A DNA stretch of 7,108 nt from Chromobacteriaceae bacterium (GTDB lineage Bacteria > Pseudomonadota > Gammaproteobacteria > Burkholderiales > Aquaspirillaceae), in assembly GCA_030151505.1 (NCBI GenBank), contig JASLDQ010000099.1:1-7108 (forward strand), written 5' to 3'. The translations under genes and the position numbers were made by a program. How positions within the stretch are numbered: the first letter of the stretch is position 1; each line of letters starts with the position of its first letter. This document shows positions 1-5,460 of the stretch, piece after piece. The notes under the pieces are model-generated. The model worked only from the letters and a program-made list of their open reading frames with translations, was not told the origin of the DNA and did no database searches.

Positions 1-42
1 CGACCACTGAAAGGCCGCCGTCCGCTTCCGGCCATGCCATGA
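1..42 (+). CDS. 3' end of an unidentified upstream gene (partial)
   Basis: Reading from base 1, the first frame is open for 13 codons (ending in residues LPAMP) and stops at TGA 40-42. That stop overlaps the ATG of the next gene in the arrangement ATGA, typical of translationally coupled genes. The next boundary, at 992-995, has the same 4-base overlap (GTGA), which makes a real upstream gene in the same operon plausible. The visible peptide is too short to assign a family. An open frame of 13 codons in GC-rich DNA also occurs by chance, so the call rests on the overlap geometry. Confidence 0.35.
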   Translation, partial: RPLKGRRPLPAMP

Positions 43-995
43 ACCGTCCTTCTCCATCCGATCCCGCCGCCCTCCTCGCCGATCTGCTGACGCAATTGCG
101 CCAGCAACCGGTGCGCGATCTGGCCATGCTGCTGTACGGACCCGCGCCGTGGGACACCGGCGTGGAGCTGGACCGCTTGCTGCTGGGGGGGAGCGATGGC
201 AGCGGACGGCTGTTGCGGCTGGATTGCCAGCCCGCCGGGCTGTTTGACTGGCTGGCGGCGCGCCGGGCCGACCGGCTGGGCCGCTATGCCGAAGCGTTGC
301 TGGCGTTCTGGTTTACCCATGTGCCGCATATCGAGCTGGTGGCGGCCAACCGGGCGGTGCGGGCGGGGCGGGACACGGTCGGCGAGTTCGATTTTCTGCT
401 GCGGATCGCCGGCGAACCGTTCCATGTCGAGACGTCGAGCAAGTTCTACCTGCTGGCCGGCGACGATCCGGCCGACTGGGTCGGCGCCAACCTGCACGAC
501 GCCTGGCTGATCAAGCGCGCGCAGCTGCAGCGCCAGCTGGCGCTTTCGGCCGATCCGCGCGCCCGGTCCAGCCTGCCGCCGGACTTTGTCGGCTGTCGCA
601 GTGTGTCCCTGCTGCGCGGCTGGTTCTTCTATCCGCCCTCGGCCCGGGTCAATCCGCTGCACCGAGCCGCCGCGCGCGGCTGGTGGCGGCCGCTGGCGGC
701 GGACTGGCCACGCAGCCGGCCCGCCAGCCGCTGGGCCTGCCTGCCGCGGATGAACTGGCTGGCGCCGGCCCGCTTGCCGTGGCGTGAGACGCAGACCGAG
801 GCGGAACTGCGTGAGCGACTGCAGACTGCCGACATGCCGCAACTGGTGGCCGAGCTGGTCTGCGAAAGGGAAGGGGGCGAGGCGGACGAGGGCTTCGAAG
901 TCGCGCGCGGCTTCGTGATGCCGGCGGGCTGGCCCGATCCGCACCGCCTGTCGCTGCTGCGCGAGCGGATCGTTGGTGCGGCGGGCGGGCGGTGA
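39..995 (+). CDS. DUF1853 family protein, possible PD-(D/E)XK-like fold
   Basis: This 318-residue soluble protein resembles the DUF1853 family, whose biochemical role is not established. Family-like stretches are the GEFDFLL segment (115-121), the HVETSSKFYL segment (129-138) and the GANLHDAWLIK segment (149-159). No signal peptide or membrane helix is seen. E85 in a predicted helix, D118 at the end of a strand, and E131 with K135 on the next strand recall the order of acidic and lysine residues in PD-(D/E)XK nucleases. The E-to-K spacing here is four residues rather than the usual two, so catalysis is only an inference. The ATG at 39 overlaps a possible upstream stop, no strong ribosome site precedes it, and coupling may drive initiation. 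The stop overlaps the GTG start of the flavodoxin-like gene by 4 bases, so the two are almost certainly co-transcribed. A run of seven G bases lies at 185-191. Confidence 0.8.
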   Translation: MNRPSPSDPAALLADLLTQLRQQPVRDLAMLLYGPAPWDTGVELDRLLLGGSDGSGRLLRLDCQPAGLFDWLAARRADRLGRYAEALLAFWFTHVPHIELVAANRAVRAGRDTVGEFDFLLRIAGEPFHVETSSKFYLLAGDDPADWVGANLHDAWLIKRAQLQRQLALSADPRARSSLPPDFVGCRSVSLLRGWFFYPPSARVNPLHRAAARGWWRPLAADWPRSRPASRWACLPRMNWLAPARLPWRETQTEAELRERLQTADMPQLVAELVCEREGGEADEGFEVARGFVMPAGWPDPHRLSLLRERIVGAAGGR

Positions 996-1453
996 AGCGG
1001 CTCCTGGCGGTCTATGCCAGCCAGACCGGCCGCACGCGCCGTCTGGTCGACGCGGCGCTGCAGGGCGCGCGGGAGGCGGCGGGCGACGAGGTGGAACCGT
1101 GGCTGATGACCGGGCTCGCGGCCGGCATCGACGATCTGCTCCGCTGCGACGGTCTGCTGCTGGCCACGCCGGAAAACTTCGGCTACATGGCCGGGGCGAT
1201 CAAGGATTTTCTCGACCGGACCTATTACCCGGCGCAGGGCAGGACGGAGGGCTTGCCGTTTGCATTGCTGGTATCGGCCGGCACCGACGGCCGCGGCGCG
1301 GTGGCCGCGATCGAGCGGATCGCGCGCGGCTACGGCTGGAGTGCGGTGCAAATGCCGCTGATCGTGCACGGCGAGCCGGATGCGGTGGCGCTGGCGGCAG
1401 CGTCCGATCTGGGAGCGACGCTGTCGGCGGGGCTGGCGCTGGGGATGTGGTAG
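992..1453 (+). CDS. Flavodoxin-fold NAD(P)H-dependent FMN oxidoreductase-like protein
   Basis: This 153-residue cytoplasmic protein has a flavodoxin-like Rossmann fold and probably binds FMN. An N-terminal beta strand (LLAVYAS, 4-10) runs into an SQTGRT loop (10-15) that would hold the FMN phosphate. The segment TPENFGYMAGAIKDFLDRT (60-78) matches the second flavin-contacting loop and helix of WrbA-type and FMN-reductase-type proteins. A third loop with SAGTDGRG lies at about 93-100. The length suits a minimal short-chain flavodoxin or NAD(P)H:FMN/quinone reductase; the substrate cannot be read from the sequence. The start is a GTG whose last two bases form part of the TGA of the DUF1853 gene, and no other start lies close in this frame. 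The G-rich stretch before the GTG may act as a weak ribosome site. It is the last gene of its operon and converges on fnr after 31 bases. Confidence 0.82.
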   Translation: MKRLLAVYASQTGRTRRLVDAALQGAREAAGDEVEPWLMTGLAAGIDDLLRCDGLLLATPENFGYMAGAIKDFLDRTYYPAQGRTEGLPFALLVSAGTDGRGAVAAIERIARGYGWSAVQMPLIVHGEPDAVALAAASDLGATLSAGLALGMW

Positions 1454-1486
1454 ACCGTCCGGTGCGGAGGCGCCGGAACGGCGGTC
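1453..1486. terminator. Imperfect hairpin between convergent genes, possible weak terminator
   Basis: The short gap between the flavodoxin-like gene and fnr holds nested inverted repeats: GACCG (1453-1457) with CGGTC (1482-1486), and CCGTCCGG (1455-1462) with CCGGAACGG (1473-1481), the latter with one bulged base. These are alternative pairings. There is no T-tract on either side, so it is at best a weak or Rho-assisted stop. Convergent genes this close need some way to end transcription, which is the main reason to list it. Confidence 0.25.
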
Positions 1487-2234
1487 AGTCGGGGGCGCTG
1501 GCGTTGCTGCAGCCGCTGACCAGCTCGCGCAGCATGTCCGGCTGGAGCAGCTGGATGTGTTTGTGCTCGACCTTGAGCCAGCCCTGGGCCTGGAACTTGG
1601 ACAGGGTGCGGCTGACGGTTTCGAGCTTGAGCCCGAGGTAGCTGCCGATTTCCTCGCGCGACATGCGCAGGATGAAGTCGTTGGCGGCAAAGCCGCGGGT
1701 GGAGAAGCGTTGCGACAGGTTGAGCAGGAAGGCGGCCAGCCGTTCTTCCGCCTTCATATTGCCCAGGAGCAGCATCACCGACTGGTCGCGCACGATCTCG
1801 CGGCTCATCAGGCGGAAGAAATGGCGCTGCAGGCTGGGGATGTCGCGGCCAAGGCTTTCCATCCGGTTGAACGGCAGCTCGCACACCTCGGCGTCTTCCA
1901 GCGCGATCGCGTCGCAGCTGTGGGCATTGGCCGACACGCCGTCCAGCCCCAGCAATTCGCCCGACATCTGGAAGCCGGTCACCTGCTCGCGCCCGTCGTG
2001 GCTGGAAATGCTGGTCTTGAAGAAACCGGTGCGGATGGCGTACATCGACTTGAAGGCCTCGCCGGCGCGGAACAGGTATTCTCCCCGCTTCAGCCGCCGG
2101 CTCTGGCGGATCACCGCGTCAAGCTGGGTCATCTCGTCGCGGTTCAGTCCAACCGGCAGGCACAGCTCGCGCAGACTGCAGTTGGAGCAGGAAATCTTCA
2201 GCGCGTTGAGAGGAGAGGGGTTGTGTTCTGCCAT
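1485..2234 (-). CDS. fnr: FNR-type oxygen-sensing transcription regulator (Crp/Fnr family)
   Basis: This is a global regulator of the aerobic-anaerobic switch. In FNR proteins a [4Fe-4S] cluster formed without oxygen drives dimerisation and binding to TTGAT-N4-ATCAA sites. From the ATG at 2234 the protein has 249 residues. Cys16, Cys19 and Cys25 (C-x2-C-x5-C) plus Cys118 (in VCELPF) line up with E. coli FNR Cys20, Cys23, Cys29 and Cys122. The cyclic-nucleotide-binding-like domain follows, then the dimer helix with an aspartate (D150) matching E. coli D154. The C-terminal helix-turn-helix carries ETVSR (205-209), giving the E, S and R that read the TTGA half-site. The frame could open at a TTG at 2249, but ATG 2234 is preferred because the best promoter starts transcripts near 2246 and a GAG lies 10 bases before the ATG. 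It is divergent from hemN and shares an FNR operator with it. The family could equally be named anr. Confidence 0.96.
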   Translation of the reverse strand: MAEHNPSPLNALKISCSNCSLRELCLPVGLNRDEMTQLDAVIRQSRRLKRGEYLFRAGEAFKSMYAIRTGFFKTSISSHDGREQVTGFQMSGELLGLDGVSANAHSCDAIALEDAEVCELPFNRMESLGRDIPSLQRHFFRLMSREIVRDQSVMLLLGNMKAEERLAAFLLNLSQRFSTRGFAANDFILRMSREEIGSYLGLKLETVSRTLSKFQAQGWLKVEHKHIQLLQPDMLRELVSGCSNASAPD

Positions 2235-2252
2235 GGTTATTTGACTCAATGG

Positions 2253-2280
2253 TTTATCGGGCAGGCTTGACCCGTGTCAA
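2253..2280 (-). promoter_or_regulatory. Predicted sigma-70 promoter of fnr
   Basis: On the minus strand a perfect -35 hexamer TTGACA (2280-2275) is followed after 16 bases by GATAAA (2258-2253), a 4-of-6 match to TATAAT. The start of transcription would fall near 2246, leaving a leader of about 12 bases before the ATG at 2234. The -35 lies inside the FNR palindrome at 2267-2280, so bound FNR should block RNA polymerase. This predicts negative autoregulation, as known for E. coli fnr. Confidence 0.5.
2267..2280. promoter_or_regulatory. FNR binding site shared by fnr and hemN
   Basis: The sequence TTGAC-CCGT-GTCAA is a perfect inverted repeat with a 4-base spacer. It matches the FNR/ANR consensus TTGAT-N4-ATCAA except for the two symmetric inner positions (C for T, G for A), giving 8 of 10. 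Its centre (2273.5) lies about 42 bases upstream of the start predicted from the hemN -10 box, the classic class II activating position. On the other strand it covers the fnr -35 element. Lying between fnr and a known FNR-regulated gene type strengthens the call. Confidence 0.82.
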
Positions 2281-2303
2281 CAGGATTTCCGCATCATGCG
2301 GGC

Positions 2304-2309
2304 TAAAAT
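2304..2309 (+). promoter_or_regulatory. -10 element of the hemN promoter
   Basis: TAAAAT matches the sigma-70 -10 consensus TATAAT at 5 of 6 positions. No good -35 hexamer stands at the right distance. The FNR palindrome is centred there instead, as expected for a promoter that depends on FNR. Transcription should start near 2315-2316, giving a leader of about 25 bases with an AGAGG ribosome site (2324-2328) before the ATG at 2341. Confidence 0.6.
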
Positions 2310-2340
2310 CGGGCACCTGCTCGAGAGGTTTAACCAGTAA

Positions 2341-3759
2341 ATGATGAATGCGACGATGATGCTTAACGGCGCAACACCTACCCAGTTCGTTTTTGATCGC
2401 GAACTGATCCGCCGCCTGGATGGCAACGGGCCTCGCTACACCTCGTATCCGACTGCGGACCGCTTTACCGCCAGCTTTATGGAGGACGATTATCGCCATC
2501 GCCTGCAACAAAGGCAAATAGGGGCAAACGCTAAGCCGATCTCGCTGTACGTGCACATCCCGTTCTGCAATACCATCTGCTACTACTGCGGTTGCAACAA
2601 GATCATCACCAAGGACAAATCCCGCGCCGATACCTATCTGGGCTACCTCGAGCGCGAACTGTCCCTGCATGCCGAAGGGCTGGGCGGACGGCAGGACATC
2701 GTCCAGTTGCACTTTGGCGGCGGCACGCCGACCTTCCTGTCGGACGAGCAAATGGCGCGCCTGATGAACGCCATCCGCACCCACTTCAATCTCCTGCCCA
2801 ACGGCGAGTACTCGATCGAGATCGACCCGCGCAAGGTCACGGCCCAGAACGTCGAGCTGCTGGCCCGCCTCGGCTTCAACCGCATGTCGGTCGGCGTGCA
2901 GGATTTCGAGCCCCGCGTGCAGGAAGCGGTCAACCGCATCCAGACCGAAGAGGAAACCCGCGTGGTGATCGATGCGGCGCGCGCCTGTGGCTTCAAGTCG
3001 ATCAGCGTCGACCTGATCTACGGCCTGCCGCTCCAGACGGTCGAGTCGGTCGCGCGCACCATCGACAAGGTGCTGGCGATGCGGCCCGACCGGCTGGCGC
3101 TGTACAACTACGCCCACCTGCCGACCATCTTCATGCCGCAGCGCCGCATCAACGAAGCCGACCTGCCCAGCGCCGAGGTCAAGCTCGACATCCTGCAGAT
3201 GGCGGTGCAGAAGTTTACCGACGCCGGCTATGTGTTCATCGGCATGGACCACTTCGCCCTGCCGGAAGACGATCTGGCCGTCGCGCTCAAGCAGGGCCGC
3301 CTGCAGCGCAACTTCCAGGGCTACTCCACCCATGCCGACCACGACCTGGTCGCCATCGGCGTGTCGTCGATCGGCAAGGTCGGCGCCAGCTACCACCAGA
3401 ACGAAAAAGACATCGACGCCTACTATGCCGCGCTCGATGCCGGGCATCTGCCCATCCTGCGCGGCCTGTCGCTGACGGCCGACGACGTGCTGCGCCGGGC
3501 CGTCATCCAGGCGCTGATGTGCCGCTTCGCCCTGTCCAAGCAGGCCATCGGCGAATGCTTCGGCATCGACTTCGACAGCTATTTCGCCACCGAAATGGCG
3601 CAGCTGGCCGAGTACGCCGAGGCCGGGTTGCTCGAGCTTGACGACGAATGGATCAGCATCACGCCCAAGGGCCGTTTCCTGATCCGCACCGTCGCCATGG
3701 TGTTCGACCGCTACCTGCGCGAGAAAAAAACCATCGCGATCTACTCGAAGACGATCTGA
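2341..3759 (+). CDS. hemN: Oxygen-independent coproporphyrinogen III dehydrogenase HemN
   Basis: This radical SAM enzyme oxidatively decarboxylates two propionate side chains of coproporphyrinogen III to give protoporphyrinogen IX, the anaerobic route in heme synthesis. At 472 residues it is close to the 457 of E. coli HemN. The iron-sulfur and SAM signature YVHIPFCNTICYYCGCN places cysteines at 76, 80, 83 and 85 (C-x3-C-x2-C-x-C). The fourth cysteine in GCN and the N-terminal RYTSYPTADRF segment (32-42) mark a true HemN rather than the HemW-like heme chaperone. The SAM-binding GGGTP lies at 126-130, SVGVQDF follows near 181, and the family's HemN C-terminal region fills roughly the last 100 residues. 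Several in-frame ATGs (2341, 2344, 2356, 2359) cluster at the start; 2341 is chosen as nearest to AGAGG at 2324-2328. It is transcribed alone, between an FNR-type promoter and a strong terminator. Seven A bases lie at 3724-3730 near the 3' end. Confidence 0.97.
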   Translation: MMNATMMLNGATPTQFVFDRELIRRLDGNGPRYTSYPTADRFTASFMEDDYRHRLQQRQIGANAKPISLYVHIPFCNTICYYCGCNKIITKDKSRADTYLGYLERELSLHAEGLGGRQDIVQLHFGGGTPTFLSDEQMARLMNAIRTHFNLLPNGEYSIEIDPRKVTAQNVELLARLGFNRMSVGVQDFEPRVQEAVNRIQTEEETRVVIDAARACGFKSISVDLIYGLPLQTVESVARTIDKVLAMRPDRLALYNYAHLPTIFMPQRRINEADLPSAEVKLDILQMAVQKFTDAGYVFIGMDHFALPEDDLAVALKQGRLQRNFQGYSTHADHDLVAIGVSSIGKVGASYHQNEKDIDAYYAALDAGHLPILRGLSLTADDVLRRAVIQALMCRFALSKQAIGECFGIDFDSYFATEMAQLAEYAEAGLLELDDEWISITPKGRFLIRTVAMVFDRYLREKKTIAIYSKTI

Positions 3760-3779
3760 GCGGCGCGGTCGCCGCATGC

Positions 3780-3811
3780 AAAAAGACCGGGCGTAATGCC
3801 CGGTCTTTTTT
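3780..3811. terminator. Bidirectional Rho-independent terminator after hemN
   Basis: A perfect 12-base stem pairs 3781-3792 with 3798-3809 around the loop GTAAT, with one further A-T pair at 3780/3810. The GC core is GACCGGGC/GCCCGGTC. It ends in six T bases (3806-3811) on the plus strand and five A bases on the left (3780-3784), so it can also stop minus-strand transcription arriving from ubiA. It starts 21 bases after the hemN stop. Confidence 0.93.
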
Positions 3812-3836
3812 GTTTGGCGGTGTGCCGGCTCTATTA

Positions 3837-3872
3837 ATGCCGCTTTACATCATTCCTTGCCGAAAGCGGCAT
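3837..3872. repeat. 10-base inverted repeat between hemN and ubiA
   Basis: ATGCCGCTTT (3837-3846) is perfectly repeated in inverted orientation at 3863-3872, separated by 16 bases. It lies in the 145-base stretch between the hemN terminator and the ubiA stop, where no gene is supported. It would be in the ubiA 3' untranslated region and could form a hairpin that protects the mRNA end. It has no T-tract and is not itself a good intrinsic terminator. Function is unknown. Confidence 0.45.
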
Positions 3873-3953
3873 GCCGGAACGGCGCGGCGGCTTGGCCGGC
3901 CGCGGTTCGTCGTGCCGGCAAGACCCCGGCCGAATTCTTTGGGCGGGCTGGTT

Positions 3954-4829
3954 TCAGGCCAGTCCGTAGTCCAGCACCAGTCCGGCGAACACCGCCAGCC
4001 CGACCCGGTTGTTGTCGAGAAAGGCCTTGAAGCAGGCGGCGCGGTCGCGGCCCCGGGCGATGCGGAACTGCTCGGCCACCAGTACCGCGGCGGCCACCAG
4101 CCCGGCGTAGAACCACACGCCGCGTCCCAGATGCACGCCCAGCGCGGCCAGCAGCGCCAGATGGACGGCGTGGCACAGCATGGTGATCGCCACGTCGTAG
4201 CGGCCGAAGGTGATGGCGGAGGTCTTGATCGTGCCGAGCTTGAGGTCGTCGGGCTTGTCGACGATCGCGTACCAGGTGTCGTAGGCCAGCGTCCAGAACG
4301 CGCTGGCGGTGAACAGCCACCAGCCTTCCAGCGGCACGTGGCCCAGCGTGGCGGCAAAGGCCATCGGGATGCCGAAGCCGTAGGCCAGCCCCAGATACAG
4401 TTGCGGGATCGGGAAGAAGCGCTTGGTGAACGGGTAGGTCGCGGCGAGGAACACCGCCGGCAGGCTGGCGATCCAGGTCGCGGCGTTGAGCGGCAGGATC
4501 AGTAGGAAGGCGACGAAGGCGAGCCCGGCCGCCAGCCACAGCGCTTCCTTCTCGCTCACCGCGCCGCGGGCGAACGGTCGCTGCCGGGTGCGCTCCACCG
4601 CGCCGTCGAAGTGGCGGTCGGCGTAGTCGTTGATCACGCAGCCGGCCGAGCGCATCAGCACGGTGCCAAGGCTGAAGATCGCGATCAGGTGCCAGACCGG
4701 CACGCCGCCGGCGGCGATCCACAGCGCGCTCAGGGTCGGCCACAGCAGCAGTAGCGAGCCGATCGGTTTTTCCAGCCGCATCAGCTGGGTGTAGGCCAGC
4801 AGCTTGTCGCGGGAGAGGGTCAGGGGCAT
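3954..4829 (-). CDS. ubiA: 4-hydroxybenzoate polyprenyltransferase UbiA
   Basis: UbiA is an integral inner-membrane enzyme that attaches the polyprenyl tail to position 3 of 4-hydroxybenzoate, the first membrane step of ubiquinone synthesis. The protein has 291 residues, the usual length, and mostly hydrophobic segments consistent with about nine transmembrane helices. The first Mg-diphosphate motif NDYADRHFD gives N67, D68, D71 and D75, followed by the family's R-x2-RPFARGAVSEKEA segment. The second aspartate motif DTWYAIVDKPDDLKLG gives D184, D191, D194 and D195. The start is the ATG at 4829, aligning with the family N-terminus (YTQLMRLEKPIGSLLLLWPT); an in-frame ATG far upstream would only extend through ubiC on another frame. 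It overlaps the ubiC end by 10 bases, so the two are translated from one message. The loop after the second motif reads LGTIKTSA, one residue longer than the GIKSTA of E. coli. Confidence 0.96.
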   Translation of the reverse strand: MPLTLSRDKLLAYTQLMRLEKPIGSLLLLWPTLSALWIAAGGVPVWHLIAIFSLGTVLMRSAGCVINDYADRHFDGAVERTRQRPFARGAVSEKEALWLAAGLAFVAFLLILPLNAATWIASLPAVFLAATYPFTKRFFPIPQLYLGLAYGFGIPMAFAATLGHVPLEGWWLFTASAFWTLAYDTWYAIVDKPDDLKLGTIKTSAITFGRYDVAITMLCHAVHLALLAALGVHLGRGVWFYAGLVAAAVLVAEQFRIARGRDRAACFKAFLDNNRVGLAVFAGLVLDYGLA

Positions 4830-5329
4830 GGGGCGATTCCTTGCAGGGCGGGCAGGAAGATTTCCTGCACCAGCATGGCTTGTCCGTCGCGGATGTGCAG
4901 GCGGCGGCGGGCGTCCAGCGGCCCGTCCGGGCCGGGATGCAGCGGCATGGCAGGGCTGAGGCAGGCGTATTCCAGCGGGCCGACCGCGATGGTGCCCGCG
5001 TCGTACAGCGACAGGCCGAGCGAGCGGGTGCCGCGATCCAGAATGGCGCACCAGTCGCTGCCGGCGGCGCACAGGCTGCGCGCGGCGATCATCGGCTGGT
5101 CGTCGAGCAGGAGGCGGACTTCGCGGATCAGAGCGGGCGCGCCGGGCGCCAGTTGCAGGGCGGCGGCTTCGTCGGGCCTGGCCTGGCCGGTTTCCAGCCG
5201 GAGCAAGGTCACGTTGAAACGGCGGCCGCTGGCGATCAGACGGGCGGTCAGCGAGCCGGTGTCGGTCAGCCAGTCGGCGAACCGGGCGGCGGGTGGCGGA
5301 GTGGTCCGCCAGTCGGGCAAGGCATTCAT
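4820..5329 (-). CDS. ubiC: Chorismate lyase UbiC
   Basis: UbiC removes pyruvate from chorismate to give 4-hydroxybenzoate, the aromatic precursor of ubiquinone, in the cytoplasm. The protein has 169 residues against about 165 in E. coli. Residues matching the known active site are R69 (in IREVRLLLDDQP), R84 (in AARS) and E156 (in QEIFLPA), corresponding to E. coli R76, R91 and E155; L104-G105 fits the family's central LG turn. The N-terminus is variable, as usual. The ATG at 5329 is the first possible start, because an in-frame TAA lies only four codons upstream. No convincing ribosome site precedes it. It is the first gene of a two-gene operon with ubiA, which it overlaps by 10 bases, so the product passes directly to the next enzyme. 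It is divergent from sixA. Confidence 0.93.
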   Translation of the reverse strand: MNALPDWRTTPPPAARFADWLTDTGSLTARLIASGRRFNVTLLRLETGQARPDEAAALQLAPGAPALIREVRLLLDDQPMIAARSLCAAGSDWCAILDRGTRSLGLSLYDAGTIAVGPLEYACLSPAMPLHPGPDGPLDARRRLHIRDGQAMLVQEIFLPALQGIAPCP

Positions 5330-5337
5330 GGTGCGGC

Positions 5338-5343
5338 ATTATG
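5338..5343 (-). promoter_or_regulatory. Candidate -10 element for ubiCA
   Basis: On the minus strand CATAAT matches TATAAT at 5 of 6 positions. It ends only 8 bases before the ubiC ATG at 5329, so transcription would begin within two or three bases of the start codon and give a nearly leaderless message. No recognisable -35 hexamer lies 16-18 bases upstream; that place is filled by the hairpin at 5349-5370. The element may be fortuitous and the true promoter further upstream. Confidence 0.35.
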
Positions 5344-5348
5344 CCAAA

Positions 5349-5370
5349 GCCGCCCGGAGCTGCGGGCGGC
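5349..5370. repeat. GC-rich hairpin upstream of ubiC
   Basis: GCCGCCCG (5349-5356) and CGGGCGGC (5363-5370) form a perfect 8-base stem with a 6-base loop. On the minus strand the stem is followed by TTTGG, so it looks like a weak terminator just before the ubiC start. It could be an attenuator-like element, or the end of a transcript running in from the right on the minus strand. Chance is possible in such GC-rich DNA. Confidence 0.35.
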
Positions 5371-5450
5371 AAATCCGGAGTGCAAGACTAGCTTCATCCA
5401 CCTGGGCTACGCTGGCGGCGGGGCCGGAGTGCCCGATTCATTAGATTTGC

Positions 5451-5456
5451 AGAGGA
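5451..5456 (+). promoter_or_regulatory. Ribosome binding site of sixA
   Basis: AGAGGA, a good Shine-Dalgarno match, ends four bases before the ATG at 5461 and supports that start. Upstream, TTAGAT at 5441-5446 weakly resembles a -10 box but has no matching -35, so the promoter is not defined. Confidence 0.7.
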
Positions 5457-5460
5457 CAAG

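Noticed and set aside
2235..2249. TTG start at 2249 extending FNR by five residues
   Set aside because: The best promoter starts transcripts near 2246, inside this extension, and no ribosome site precedes the TTG. ATG 2234 puts the cysteines in a family-like N-terminal position.
1380..2270. A 296-residue plus-strand open frame across the flavodoxin-like gene and fnr
   Set aside because: It crosses two well-supported genes in other frames and resembles no family; its composition is that of antisense fnr.
3724..3730. Seven-A run near the end of hemN as a programmed slippage site
   Set aside because: The frame is intact across it and only a few codons remain; it encodes part of the normal EKKT segment.
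2254..3777. A 507-residue open frame antisense to hemN
   Set aside because: It mirrors the hemN codons on the opposite strand, has no recognisable domain, and spans the hemN promoter region. Such frames are common in GC-rich genes.
3954..5372. A 472-residue reading that fuses an N-terminal extension to UbiA
   Set aside because: The extra 181 residues are the ubiC gene read in the wrong frame. UbiA homology begins at the ATG at 4829.
5375..5432. Direct repeat CCGGAGTGC at 5375-5383 and 5424-5432 upstream of sixA
   Set aside because: Two 9-base copies 49 bases apart in GC-rich DNA are weak evidence, and the spacing fits no known operator.
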